Counted from the first letter of the stretch, positions 22,265-30,220 are shown. The stretch: DNA of 38,155 nt from Thermocladium sp. (GCA_023269935.1 JAGDXC010000010.1:96027-134181), one strand, 5' to 3'. Notes: generated from the sequence alone by a model not told the origin. Made by a program: numbers and translations.

Positions 22265-22648
22265 CTATGACTTTTGAGTATTGGGTTGCTGGGCTTGGTT
22301 CTGTGTAGATGGAGGCGATGAGGTATTTGATTGAGGAGTTCTAGGCACGGTTGGGGTTCTGGCAACTGGCCTCTTTTCTGTCTTCCTCTCGTTCTCGGAT
22401 CTAACCTTTAATATGCCCATGTATATGGCGCAATTAACGCAATACGTCTTTGTAACGTAGTACCTGGTTATTAATGCACCTTGCTTCTCTAGATCCTTAG
22501 CTAGGTCACCTGGTACTGGAGAGTAAGGCACTGTAACTCTAACTGCCTTTGACCTTGGCACTCGTCGGCCACAATTATCACAGTAGACTACAGACTCCTT
22601 CCCTTTATCTCCCTTATGGCGTCCACGATTCTTCCTCTTCTTTGGCAT
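22265..22648 (-). CDS. rps26e: 30S ribosomal protein S26e
   Basis: 127 residues from ATG 22648 (M-P-K-K-R-K-N-R-G-R). The zinc-binding pairs C-D-N-C and C-V-N-C flank the usual core with V-P-R-S-K-A-V-R-V. In archaea S26e is found chiefly in Crenarchaeota. The C-terminal third is a long low-complexity tail rich in Pro, Thr, Ser, Gln and Asn, absent from the shorter homologues as I recall them. A six-codon upstream extension to 22666 is rejected because the shared TATA box predicts initiation at 22647. Confidence 0.9.
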   Translation of the reverse strand: MPKKRKNRGRHKGDKGKESVVYCDNCGRRVPRSKAVRVTVPYSPVPGDLAKDLEKQGALITRYYVTKTYCVNCAIYMGILKVRSENERKTEKRPVARTPTVPRTPQSNTSSPPSTQNQAQQPNTQKS

Positions 22649-22668
22649 AGGCGACCTTGTATTCAACG

Positions 22669-22676
22669 TTTATAAA
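22669..22676. promoter_or_regulatory. Palindromic TATA box between rps26e and trmY
   Basis: TTTATAAA is a perfect palindrome. Leftward, its centre is 25 bp from the rps26e ATG (22648). Rightward, it predicts a start near 22699, giving a 21-nt leader with a GGCGGAGAG RBS before the trmY GTG (22720). Confidence 0.55.
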
Positions 22677-22719
22677 TATATCGAAACCCGTAAGCGCAAA
22701 CACGTGGGGCGGAGAGATT

Positions 22720-23292
22720 GTGAGGATATTCATTATAAAATCCGATACGGCCTACATAGATGCTGGGAGGCAAGCATTCCAATCCGGTAGGCTAGATGTA
22801 GTGCTTAACTCTATGCTGATCGCGATGATTGGTAGGCGCGCTGATAAATTAGTCATCAGGCAGAACGTGACTGTTATAGCGGTGATGCCGAGAAACAATC
22901 CGCCCATAATAATGATTAATTCAAATAAGTTACATGATCCAGTAATCAATGAAGCAGACCTTTTAAAATTCATTTTAAGCAATATAAAGAATGGTAATGA
23001 GAAGCATATCGGAGTTCAAGGTAATATGGAGACAATAATACGTGATCTAAAGCGGGACAATTATGAAATATTTTATTTACATGAGAAGGGAATTCCCATC
23101 AGGAAATTCCTGCCTCTTAGCAATAAGACAGCATTCATATTAGGCAATCAAGATGGGCTTTCTCAAATGGATGAGCAGTTAATTAAACGAGAGGGAATAG
23201 CCGCAGTATCATTGGGGTCAAGGTCATATATGACGTGGGAATGCATTGCCATACTTAATTCTATATTAGACGGCACAATAGGCTTAGTTTAA
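22720..23292 (+). CDS. trmY: tRNA (pseudouridine(54)-N1)-methyltransferase TrmY
   Basis: 190 residues of SPOUT/trefoil-knot type. It matches TrmY (DUF358), which methylates N1 of pseudouridine 54 in the T-loop of archaeal tRNAs. Visible features: N-terminal V-R-I-F-I-I-K-S-D, a helix R-L-D-V-V-L-N-S-M-L-I-A, a V-I-A-V-M strand with P-P-x-I, Y-L-H-E-K-G-I-P-I near residue 120, and the SAM-binding knot F-I-L-G-N-Q-D-G near 145. An upstream frame from 22657 is rejected because it would run through the promoter; GTG 22720 has a good RBS (GGCGGAGAG, 22708-22716). Confidence 0.87.
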   Translation: MRIFIIKSDTAYIDAGRQAFQSGRLDVVLNSMLIAMIGRRADKLVIRQNVTVIAVMPRNNPPIIMINSNKLHDPVINEADLLKFILSNIKNGNEKHIGVQGNMETIIRDLKRDNYEIFYLHEKGIPIRKFLPLSNKTAFILGNQDGLSQMDEQLIKREGIAAVSLGSRSYMTWECIAILNSILDGTIGLV

Positions 23293-23310
23293 GATAAGTC
23301 AATACATGCA

Positions 23311-23340
23311 TTGACCTCCTTCTTGCCTTGAGGAAAAGCC
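23311..23340 (-). repeat. IS200/IS605 end-like hairpin
   Basis: On the minus strand GGCTTTTCCTCAAGGCAAGA continues AGGAGGTCAA, paralleling the GGAGGAGGTCAG half of the 38114-38152 copy. CCTTGAGG is self-complementary apart from its centre. Confidence 0.35.
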
Positions 23341-23441
23341 TTCTTAATTCCTGAATCGATAAATCCAAAAAGGGAGACCACGTAGAATTTGTCCCATATT
23401 TCGACGTGGAAATGCTTAATAGTTAATTAAGTAATAGCCTG

Positions 23442-23771
23442 ATGATGGAGTCAAAAGCATTTAAGCGATTCATAGATAAGTTAACTAAGGAAAATCTTTG
23501 GATTTATATAATTAGGGCTCTCATGGAGGGCGATAAGACTGGTTATGAGATAGTTAAATCAATAAAGGCCTTAGGTATATCAACTTCCACGGTTAACGTA
23601 TATATGGTGCTCTATAAAATGGAGAGAGAGGGCTTAATAAAATCTGTGGCTCATAACAATAATAAATACTATGAGAATACTCAAATGGGATTAACGGCAT
23701 TTAATGCTGCATTAGCTTTCCTAGGCTCACTGGCTAATAAGCTTGGATGCGATTTTCGGTGTGGCTCATGA
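23442..23771 (+). CDS. PadR-family winged-helix regulator
   Basis: 109 residues. The pattern is PadR: I-I-R-A-L-M-E-G-D-K-T-G-Y-E-I at about 23-37, a recognition helix with S-T-S-T-V-N-V-Y-M-V-L-Y-K-M-E-R-E-G-L-I, and a wing K-Y-Y-E-N-T. The C-terminus ends with C-D-F-R-C-G-S. A GCTTAATAG box near 23414-23422 fits the leaderless ATG at 23442 (a second ATG follows immediately). Its stop codon overlaps the start of the lipid-synthesis gene (ATGA at 23768), so the regulator probably controls that operon. Confidence 0.85.
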   Translation: MMESKAFKRFIDKLTKENLWIYIIRALMEGDKTGYEIVKSIKALGISTSTVNVYMVLYKMEREGLIKSVAHNNNKYYENTQMGLTAFNAALAFLGSLANKLGCDFRCGS

Positions 23772-24373
23772 TTGGCAAGATAAAGGATAAAATAGAGAAG
23801 AGAGTGGAGCCATTGGCATCCATTCTGCCGAGGCATCCCAACCTGATAACAGTGACTGGATTGCTATTGGCTATCTTATCCATTATTCCCGCCCATTATG
23901 GGAAGCCAATCATAGTATTAATGCTGGTTATTTTGGCTGGATTGATGGATGGATTAGATGGATTAGTTGCTAGGCGATACGGTATGGCATCCAAGTTCGG
24001 TGCATTCCTTGATTCCATGCTGGATAGGTACGTAGACTTCATATTGATAATGGATATAGTGCTTCTAGGGTTCTCGAATGAATCGCTTCTTGTGGGGTTC
24101 ATTGCTTACTTGGGCTCCATCATGACCAGTTATGCTAGAGCTCGCGGTGAATCCCTTGGGCTAAAGATGATTGGAAGGGGATTATTCGAGAGACCAGAAC
24201 GAACGATATATATTATCGCGCTATTGATAATTCTATCAATAATAAATGATTATTTTATTATATTATATGGGTTATCAATATTTGCTATATTAACCAATTT
24301 AACAGCAATACAACGAGGGGCAATAGTTGCTCGGGAATTAAATGAAAAAAATGCAAAGGTGCAGGGAAACTAG
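23768..24373 (+). CDS. CDP-alcohol phosphatidyltransferase family (archaetidylinositol phosphate synthase-like)
   Basis: 201 residues, six predicted membrane helices. The CDP-alcohol motif D-G-L-D-G-x2-A-R-x8-G-x3-D-x3-D is complete (about residues 61-86), with all metal-binding aspartates. The compact size and the neighbouring R-A-R-G-E-S fit archaeal enzymes that transfer a head group, such as inositol 1-phosphate, onto CDP-archaeol. An earlier in-frame start at 23747 lies inside the PadR gene; ATG 23768 overlaps its stop as ATGA. It acts in the cell membrane in ether phospholipid synthesis. The head group is not determined by sequence. Confidence 0.87.
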   Translation: MIGKIKDKIEKRVEPLASILPRHPNLITVTGLLLAILSIIPAHYGKPIIVLMLVILAGLMDGLDGLVARRYGMASKFGAFLDSMLDRYVDFILIMDIVLLGFSNESLLVGFIAYLGSIMTSYARARGESLGLKMIGRGLFERPERTIYIIALLIILSIINDYFIILYGLSIFAILTNLTAIQRGAIVARELNEKNAKVQGN

Positions 24374-24447
24374 GCTTTGGCGTGGCTCAGATGAAGTATA
24401 CAGCAGTATTTTTAAGCACAAAATAATGAACCCTTTAGTGACGCGCG

Positions 24448-24870
24448 TTGAGTGAGAGTGTAATAATATACGTGGAGAACAATAATATAGCCAAAAAAGA
24501 GGTTCTTAAGGGCGGTGTTTCAACTGTAGTGAAGGACTTAGCCAAGAAGTTAATAGAAGAATGGGATCCTAATGCTAGTGACTTCATTGTTCTAAAGGAT
24601 CAATACCCAGTGAAGCTGGCTCTGCCTCTCTCCAAGGAATTAATGGATAAGCTATCATCATTTGACATAAAGAGGGTAGGCAATGAGGCGGAAGCATCTC
24701 TGCCCGTCTACGAAATAACATATAGCAATAAATGGGAGGAAGAAACATTTAAGGCTGAGCGATTAATAGTTATTTCTCCCTTCATAAATGATGAAGTAAC
24801 TACACAGATAACCGATGCAGTAATTAATGCATTAAATGAAGATGCTGAAGAAGATGTAGAGCTAGAGTAG
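24448..24870 (+). CDS. Conserved-looking protein of unknown function
   Basis: 140 residues, starting with TTG (24448); no ATG or GTG in frame fits better. It is soluble and acidic at the C-terminus (E-D-A-E-E-D-V-E-L-E). The middle shows L-P-V-Y-E-I-T-Y-S-N-K-W and E-R-L-I-V-I-S-P-F-I-N-D-E, a strand-helix pattern. A TTTTTAAG box at about 24409-24416 leaves a leader of some 9 nt. It is convergent with polB1. I do not recognise the family with confidence. Confidence 0.6.
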   Translation: MSESVIIYVENNNIAKKEVLKGGVSTVVKDLAKKLIEEWDPNASDFIVLKDQYPVKLALPLSKELMDKLSSFDIKRVGNEAEASLPVYEITYSNKWEEETFKAERLIVISPFINDEVTTQITDAVINALNEDAEEDVELE

Positions 24871-24921
24871 GAATAAATTAATTATTAAACAATGCAAGCA
24901 GTAATTAAATGATGGACATTA

Positions 24922-27519
24922 TTAGAAAAGCCTTGATCCTATTATCGATTCAAATGGTATATCCAGCGCATCAAGGACTTGCTCTAGCGATGATTCTAAG
25001 TACTCGATATATTTATCGACATCGACCTCATCTATCCTAGCCAACTGAACTGGCTTAACCCCCTCCTTTGTCTTGGTTTTCACGAAGAATATTATGTCGC
25101 CGGGCCCTATTTTATATCCGTAAGGAACTAATTGAGCGGCGGCCTTGATGTGTTGTGGCTTATTGGCTTTATATTCAGCCATCCCCTTGGAAAGGGCTAC
25201 CTTTATCATTAGCATATTAAGCGGTATTTCCTTGTTCTTTAACATAACATAATACTCTCTCACCTTCTCTTGTATCATTTTAGTGACTTTCTCCACATCA
25301 TTGATTGATTCTATTTTAGCGAATAACTTGAGTACGTCGTTGAATGCCATTTTAGCGAAGTCCGGGGTATTGCGCTTCTTTCCCAATAATCCCTTTATAT
25401 CCAGGGAACCATCACTAAGAATCCCCGCATAATTCTTTTTTCTGTTACTCATAGCTATTATTTTATATGACTTGTCTAACTCTATATCAATACCTAAATT
25501 ATCCCTAACCCAACCTATTAACTCCTCCATCTTTACCTTATCCGGGTTAAAAATGAAGAGGCTATCCGTATCCCCATAAATCGGGTAAAGCCCGAGCTCC
25601 ATGGCCCTAACCAAGGTTGTCGTAATGGATAATCGGCCCAATGCTGTAACTAGCTCAGCAAGGGGTGGGCAATAGAGGGGAAAAATCTCCGCGCCAAAGA
25701 CCCCATAGGATGCATTTATGAATACTTTCAATGCTGCTTGTATTACATTATAATAATCCCTCAATGCCGGATTAGGCTCTGACTTAGCTAGTTTCTTATA
25801 TACTTGAACCCTCATATCGCGAAGCAGTCCCACCAAGAGCGCTGTCATGCCTTTTCTATCCATACATACCCAATGATCCATATCCGGATATGGCCTATTA
25901 ACCTCTTGATCCTTCTCTGGACACCTCACCGTCTCATAAGATAAATTCCACCTCTTTATTATTGATGGATATAGGCTAGCGAAGTCAAGGACCTGTACAT
26001 TAGGAAACACCCCGGGCACTGGATCTATAACTATGGCCCCCAGATACTTCTTGCCCTTTATTATGGCCTTGGTAGCGGTGGTCCCCTTGGATTTAAGTAT
26101 ATCGCTTTGATTTGGAATAAGCCAGCCGCGCTTCCTATGCTCAAAGTAAAGCATATTGCGAATCCACGCAGATACTTGTGACCTAACCAAGTCATCTATA
26201 GGCGTCTTAGATATTCTAGCCATTAATACAATGAGCTTCATGACCAAATCATTATTATACGTAGTTAAGTGAAGAGTTAAAAGTGCGTCCCTGAAGTTAT
26301 AATTAACTAACTCAATATAATTCATTTCACTTATTGGCTTCTCCCTAGCAACTTTTGAGATACCGAGAAGTGAACCCGCTATAATATCAAGAGATTTTTC
26401 GCCGCCCTTATATTTACCATTAAAGGCGTAAGTCTCTATAGCTCTTGAATTAAAGAACTTATATAGATCGATATGGATGCCGAGAATGTACTTAGCCTCA
26501 TCATTTCTAGTCAATGCTATGGGAATCTCATCCCTTTGAAAGCCCAACTTAATTGCTCTATTATATATGTATGTGAAGTCGAAATTATCACCATTAAATG
26601 TTACAACTATTGGATACATTGTCATCTCCTTAAAGAACTCCTTCAGTAACTCCTTCTCTGAATCGAAGAATAGCAACTCAACATCATTAGACATCAATTT
26701 ACTTAAGTCACCATCCTCCAACTTTATTTCCTTCCTCTTTAACACCAATACTCTTCTTAATCCATCGCTGCCCGCTAATCCTATTGCTATTATTTCATAG
26801 GGAGCCTCCTTGGGATTAGGTATCTTATTCTCCTCAGGCGTGAATACTTCAATATCTATGGCCACTCTCTTTAAGTCTGGAACCGGAGTCTGAAATATGG
26901 GGAGCCACTCATTAAAGGCACTTAGGAACTCCTTATCATTGCCGTAAAGAGCTTGGCCCTGCCTCAATAAGTCCTCAGGTATGGTAGTCTCAACTTTCAC
27001 TAACTTTCCATTATCTATTCTATAAAACATACCTGGAATAAGCAGCCTATCAAACATATATGATAAGTGATACTTTATCTTCGCTTCCCAAGTCTGGCTT
27101 AAGTACTCCCTTATTGAGTTACCCCGTCCACCAATGCTTAAGGGATCCTTAGCATATACTTTAGTAAATGTCTTATACCTAAGATCAAGAGGATCAAATT
27201 TCTGAACAACCTCTAAATGACTGAAACCCTTATGTGATATGATCTCCTTATGCCTAGTCACTATCTCCTTAGGAGACTCATCCGTTAATAAGTAAGATCG
27301 ATGGCCAGTATTATCATACCAGAAATAAATTCTATCATTTGCAAAGTCATACAACTTAGCTAAAGCCTTGCCTGTCTTCCCATCATAAATTAAGGATAAT
27401 AATATGGCCGGCGGAGAATTAAGAGGCGTCTCACCCACAAGGGTTACTTGAATCTCTTCCTCCTCCTCGATCTCCTTAAATTGCTGCTCCTCTTCCTCCT
27501 CCGGTTCCTCTATACTCAT
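24922..27519 (-). CDS. polB1: Family B DNA polymerase, crenarchaeal PolB1 type (Dpo1)
   Basis: Main replicative-type DNA polymerase, 865 residues. Exonuclease motifs: D222-I-E224 (Exo I), N309-G-D-N-F-D (Exo II), and Y-N-F-R-D (Exo III). Polymerase motifs: D512-F-A-S-L-Y-P-S (A), K-V-F-I-N-A-S-Y-G (B) and Y648-G-D-T-D-S (C). The stretches R-V-A-I-D-I-E-V-F-T-P and N-L-S-Y-E-T-V closely track Sulfolobus Dpo1, pointing to PolB1 rather than PolB2 or PolB3. All catalytic residues are present, so both activities should work. The N-terminal 25 residues are almost all acidic. An ATTAAAAACC box (about 27540-27549) fits a leaderless start. Confidence 0.95.
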   Translation of the reverse strand: MSIEEPEEEEEQQFKEIEEEEEIQVTLVGETPLNSPPAILLSLIYDGKTGKALAKLYDFANDRIYFWYDNTGHRSYLLTDESPKEIVTRHKEIISHKGFSHLEVVQKFDPLDLRYKTFTKVYAKDPLSIGGRGNSIREYLSQTWEAKIKYHLSYMFDRLLIPGMFYRIDNGKLVKVETTIPEDLLRQGQALYGNDKEFLSAFNEWLPIFQTPVPDLKRVAIDIEVFTPEENKIPNPKEAPYEIIAIGLAGSDGLRRVLVLKRKEIKLEDGDLSKLMSNDVELLFFDSEKELLKEFFKEMTMYPIVVTFNGDNFDFTYIYNRAIKLGFQRDEIPIALTRNDEAKYILGIHIDLYKFFNSRAIETYAFNGKYKGGEKSLDIIAGSLLGISKVAREKPISEMNYIELVNYNFRDALLTLHLTTYNNDLVMKLIVLMARISKTPIDDLVRSQVSAWIRNMLYFEHRKRGWLIPNQSDILKSKGTTATKAIIKGKKYLGAIVIDPVPGVFPNVQVLDFASLYPSIIKRWNLSYETVRCPEKDQEVNRPYPDMDHWVCMDRKGMTALLVGLLRDMRVQVYKKLAKSEPNPALRDYYNVIQAALKVFINASYGVFGAEIFPLYCPPLAELVTALGRLSITTTLVRAMELGLYPIYGDTDSLFIFNPDKVKMEELIGWVRDNLGIDIELDKSYKIIAMSNRKKNYAGILSDGSLDIKGLLGKKRNTPDFAKMAFNDVLKLFAKIESINDVEKVTKMIQEKVREYYVMLKNKEIPLNMLMIKVALSKGMAEYKANKPQHIKAAAQLVPYGYKIGPGDIIFFVKTKTKEGVKPVQLARIDEVDVDKYIEYLESSLEQVLDALDIPFESIIGSRLF

Positions 27520-27539
27520 TGCTTAAACTATTGATTAAA

Positions 27540-27549
27540 CCATTAAAAA
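27540..27549 (-). promoter_or_regulatory. TATA box of polB1
   Basis: A TTTTTAAT box on the minus strand, centred 26 bp from ATG 27519. It gives polB1 its own transcript despite the upstream aIF6 operon. Confidence 0.5.
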
Positions 27550-27629
27550 CCTTGCCACTCATAACCAAAATAATACTGAGGAAGAATCGTAATTCCTTAG
27601 TTAATAGCCAATTACTTGGGAAACTGAAA

Positions 27630-28322
27630 TTAATTAGCGCCCAGAGTCTCTATTATTCTCATTATTTCAAATCCAGTGGTATTACCTCCTACTATGGCTC
27701 CCCTATTATTAACAACGGAACCCCCTCGGACAAAACCGATGCCCCTATTAACAGTTCCAACATTAACTTTTACCTTGAAAATGTCGCGAATAGTCTTCAC
27801 ATCATCATCGCTTGCATCCGGCGTTAGCAGTACTCCATTATCATTCACCAACGCTATTGAACCTATAACATATGAACCACACAACTCGCCCTGAATCACC
27901 TCAGTATCTAAAACATCCGCTATCCTCCTTAATAGTTCCTTCTCGATAATGCTTGATACAAGGGCGACCCTATTATTGGCTAGGATTAAGTTAGACAATG
28001 CAGTATACTTGGTCGGCATTATCTCAATATTTATATCGCTTAGTGATTTTCTTAATTGATTAACCTCATCATCGGTGGCTATGTTGGGCAATATGATTCC
28101 ATTATCATTACCGGCAATGAATATGCCTATCAAGTTGGATTTAGCTATTGTTATGGGAATAATTTCTACCGATAATGCATCAATTACTCCTTGGTGCAGT
28201 CTCTGAGGGGCATCTTGAGGAACTAAGGCATACTTATTGTTAGCGAATATATATACGCCTACTGCATTTGTTCCATAGATAGTTAATGGAACTACCTCGA
28301 ATTTACCCATAAGTTGAACCAT
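27630..28322 (-). CDS. eif6: Translation initiation factor aIF6
   Basis: 230 residues, the usual size for the five-fold pseudo-symmetric pentein ring of IF6, which binds the 50S subunit and blocks subunit joining. Five pentein repeats are visible, each with a G-x-x-x-x-x-N-x-x-x-x-V-P-like strand pair, for example N-A-V-G-V-Y-I-F-A-N-N-K-Y-A-L-V-P near residue 14 and G-S-I-A-L-V-N-D-N-G-V-L-L-T-P near 155. It is the last gene of an operon with PDCD5, L39e and L31e, starting 6 bp after the L31e stop. A second ATG at 28310 is an alternative start. Confidence 0.95.
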   Translation of the reverse strand: MVQLMGKFEVVPLTIYGTNAVGVYIFANNKYALVPQDAPQRLHQGVIDALSVEIIPITIAKSNLIGIFIAGNDNGIILPNIATDDEVNQLRKSLSDINIEIMPTKYTALSNLILANNRVALVSSIIEKELLRRIADVLDTEVIQGELCGSYVIGSIALVNDNGVLLTPDASDDDVKTIRDIFKVKVNVGTVNRGIGFVRGGSVVNNRGAIVGGNTTGFEIMRIIETLGAN

Positions 28323-28328
28323 TTAATG

Positions 28329-28616
28329 TCATTGCTCAGCCGCTAAATCTATTAATGCGCTTCCATCCTCATATTTAATCATTTTTACCCTTATTTTCCT
28401 AGGAGGCTTCTGAATCCCTCTGCTCCACATTACCTCATTAACGGCCGGAGAGATATTGACCTTGGTGGGCTCCACATCTAAGTGACGCGCAGCCAATGAT
28501 CTTAACATTCGTATGCCATATGGAGTCCTCTTAGTTCTAGATACTTCCCTAGTGCGGCGTAAATTGACGTTCATGGTTATTTCCTTTATTGATTTTTTCT
28601 CTTGTTGCTCACTCAT
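28329..28616 (-). CDS. rpl31e: 50S ribosomal protein L31e
   Basis: 95 residues from ATG 28616 (an ATG at 28625 adds three). Landmarks: T-M-N-V-N-L-R-R-T-R near residue 15, R-T-K-R-T-P-Y-G-I-R-M-L-R near 25, H-L-D-V-E-P-T-K-V-N-I-S near 45 and the R-G-I-Q-K-P-P-R-K-I-R-V stretch near 68. It lies between L39e and aIF6 with short spacers, a gene order found widely in archaea. Confidence 0.94.
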   Translation of the reverse strand: MSEQQEKKSIKEITMNVNLRRTREVSRTKRTPYGIRMLRSLAARHLDVEPTKVNISPAVNEVMWSRGIQKPPRKIRVKMIKYEDGSALIDLAAEQ

Positions 28617-28629
28617 GGAATTCACCCTC

Positions 28630-28785
28630 CTATAGTCCTAATTTATTTCTTCTCCAGTTTCTTTTGGTGTAGGAGAACGTAACTCTCCTGTTAGTCTTTA
28701 CTATAACCCAACTCGGTGGATTCCTATTCCTCCTGCCGGCAGCTGCTAGCCGTAATTTTTTCCCAAGCGGCTTATGGCTTGCCAT
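28630..28785 (-). CDS. rpl39e: 50S ribosomal protein L39e
   Basis: A 51-residue frame found by reading the gap between the PDCD5-like and L31e genes on the minus strand. It begins MASHKPLGKKLRLAAAGRRN and continues with the diagnostic P-P-S-W-V-I-V-K-T and the terminal R-N-W-R-R-N-K-L-G-L. L39e is a highly basic protein lining the exit tunnel. The ATG lies 6 bp after the PDCD5-like stop and the gene stops just before L31e. Missed easily because of its length; family match is unambiguous. Confidence 0.95.
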   Translation of the reverse strand: MASHKPLGKKLRLAAAGRRNRNPPSWVIVKTNRRVTFSYTKRNWRRNKLGL

Positions 28786-28791
28786 TATACT

Positions 28792-29148
28792 TCACCTAAA
28801 CCTTATCCTGTAGTCTTTTTTAGTTTGCTGGTATATGGCCTCCAACATTCTCTTCACATCCTCGTCAGTTACGGGTATCCTTATCCTATTAGCTTGGGCC
28901 AAGGCTATTATCTGGGACTCCAAGGCTTGAACCAGATCGGGCTTTACTAGCCTTAAATTATCCAGCCTATTTCTGGCCTCCGGGGTAAGAATGGTCCTAA
29001 GCAAAGCCCTCTTTTGAGCCTCTATTTCCCGTTGTCGTTCCTCCTCGGCAGCCTTCTTCTGCATCTCAGCCATTTTCCTCTGCCTAATTGCCTCTATGTC
29101 CTCATCCTCACCATAATTCTCCGAGTCATCTCCATAATCCACACTCAT
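28792..29148 (-). CDS. PDCD5-family DNA-binding protein
   Basis: 118 residues from ATG 29148. An acidic N-terminus (D-Y-G-D-D-S-E-N-Y-G-E-D-E-D) precedes a long charged helix (I-R-Q-R-K-M-A-E-M-Q-K-K-A-A-E-E) and the three-helix core with L-T-P-E-A-R-N-R-L-D-N-L-R-L-V-K-P near residue 60. It ends R-I-R-F-R. This is the archaeal PDCD5 homologue (MTH1615 type), conserved next to L39e/L31e. A CTTAAAAA box at about 29171-29178 fits 29148 rather than the longer frame from 29166. First gene of the operon with L39e, L31e and aIF6. Confidence 0.93.
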   Translation of the reverse strand: MSVDYGDDSENYGEDEDIEAIRQRKMAEMQKKAAEEERQREIEAQKRALLRTILTPEARNRLDNLRLVKPDLVQALESQIIALAQANRIRIPVTDEDVKRMLEAIYQQTKKDYRIRFR

Positions 29149-29170
29149 GAATTTACCGAACCGCATTTAG

Positions 29171-29178
29171 CTTAAAAA
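29171..29178 (-). promoter_or_regulatory. TATA box of the PDCD5-L39e-L31e-aIF6 operon
   Basis: TTTTTAAG on the minus strand, centred 26 bp from ATG 29148. The secE box lies separately near 29224-29231 on the other strand. Confidence 0.55.
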
Positions 29179-29256
29179 CTTTTAACGGGAAGCACTGAGG
29201 AAAATCCCCGCCAAGATCAGTAAGCTTTAAATCCTAGGTTGGCTTGGTTTGATGAA

Positions 29257-29595
29257 ATGTCAGCTACCACTAAGGCTAATAAAGGCATAGGCAAAAAAAT
29301 AAGGGAATATATTAACTTGATGCTGTGGGTATTCAAAGTAGCCAAGAAGCCCGATAGGGATGATTATATGTCTATTGTTAAAATAGGCGGCTTATTAGTG
29401 GTTGTGTTAGGGGCTTACTCATTAATATTTAACTTTATTTTCTATTTACTTGTCACACCCCACTTCTCAATACCGTACCCGGAAAACATAATAGTGCTGG
29501 CAACAATAGTGGTAATAATAGCCGCATTATCAATAGTGCTAATAATATCAACGCGAAACATGGGTAAGCAAACGAGGAAAGGGAGCAAATCATGA
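29257..29595 (+). CDS. secE: SecE/Sec61-gamma-like translocase subunit with an extra membrane helix
   Basis: 112 residues from ATG 29257. Residues about 15-65 match SecE: an amphipathic helix with F-K-V-A-K-K-P-D-R-D-D-Y, then one membrane helix. A second hydrophobic helix (about 76-98) follows, ending in a basic tail. Archaeal SecE normally has a single helix and about 60 residues, so the C-terminal half is an addition. The next gene is the Spt5/NusG gene, with a 4-bp ATGA overlap; secE-nusG is an ancient gene pair, which supports the call. A TTG frame start at 29239 is rejected in favour of 29257, which fits the TATA box near 29224. Confidence 0.85.
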   Translation: MSATTKANKGIGKKIREYINLMLWVFKVAKKPDRDDYMSIVKIGGLLVVVLGAYSLIFNFIFYLLVTPHFSIPYPENIIVLATIVVIIAALSIVLIISTRNMGKQTRKGSKS

Positions 29596-30059
29596 GCGAA
29601 CAAAGCGAGTGCCACTTCATAGCCATACGCACTGTTACTGGGCAGGAATATAACGTTGCCGTAATAATTAAATCAAGGATTGATGCATTGAAAAACTCCT
29701 CTCAGCCATCCAGCTTCAATGTGCCATCTGTGACCGTAATGCCTGACATGCCAGGTATTGTTCTAATAGAAACGGAGTTCCCATATCTCGCAGCCACTCT
29801 CTCTCAGGGAATAAAACACGCCCGAGGAATAATAAAAGGCAAAATAAGCCTCAGCGACTTAACTAAATCATTCGAGAAAGAAGTTGAAGTAAATGTTGGC
29901 GACACCGTGGAGGTCATATCCGGACCATTCAAGGGATTCAAGGCAAAAGTGATAGACGTGAACAAGAAGGCTGGAACCGCGCGATTAGAAGTAATAGATG
30001 CATCATCCCTTGTTCCCATAACCATATCACTCCAACACATCAGGAAGATTACTCAATAA
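29592..30059 (+). CDS. spt5: Transcription elongation factor Spt5 (NusG homologue)
   Basis: 155 residues. N-terminal NGN domain (about 7-95), ending in a K-H-A-R-G-I-I-K-G segment, followed by a KOW domain with V-G-D-T-V-E-V-I-S-G-P-F-K-G-F-K near residues 102-118. Archaeal Spt5 binds the RNA polymerase clamp with Spt4 and raises processivity. Its start overlaps the secE stop (ATGA). The length and both domains are normal. Confidence 0.94.
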   Translation: MSEQSECHFIAIRTVTGQEYNVAVIIKSRIDALKNSSQPSSFNVPSVTVMPDMPGIVLIETEFPYLAATLSQGIKHARGIIKGKISLSDLTKSFEKEVEVNVGDTVEVISGPFKGFKAKVIDVNKKAGTARLEVIDASSLVPITISLQHIRKITQ

Positions 30060-30069
30060 AATTCTGATA

Positions 30070-30220
30070 ACTCTCCTCACAAACCCGAAAGGATTGAGAG
30101 TTATACAGTGGGTTCTCCACAGGGTTCCCCTAGCCCCAGGGATACGACTCAATAACAGCCAAGGCCAAATCAATTACGTATCACATATGGAGACATTTCT
30201 ATGGGGCCATCACATATGGG
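30070..30220 (-). pseudogene. Possible remnant of a TnpB C-terminus
   Basis: Read on the minus strand, a frame gives V-I-D-L-A-L-A-V-I then E-S-Y-P-W-G-stop-G-N-P-V-E-N-P-L-Y, which recalls the I-D-R-D-L-N-A-S-I-N and G-x-P-V-E-P segments of crenarchaeal TnpB, with deletions. The plus strand shows ATCACATATGG twice (about 30180 and 30209). Weak evidence; it occupies the gap between spt5 and deoC, where no gene is visible. Confidence 0.3.

Noticed and set aside
27519..27827. 102-residue plus-strand frame at the aIF6/polB1 junction
   Set aside because: Mostly antisense to aIF6, and the upstream part is the polB1 promoter.
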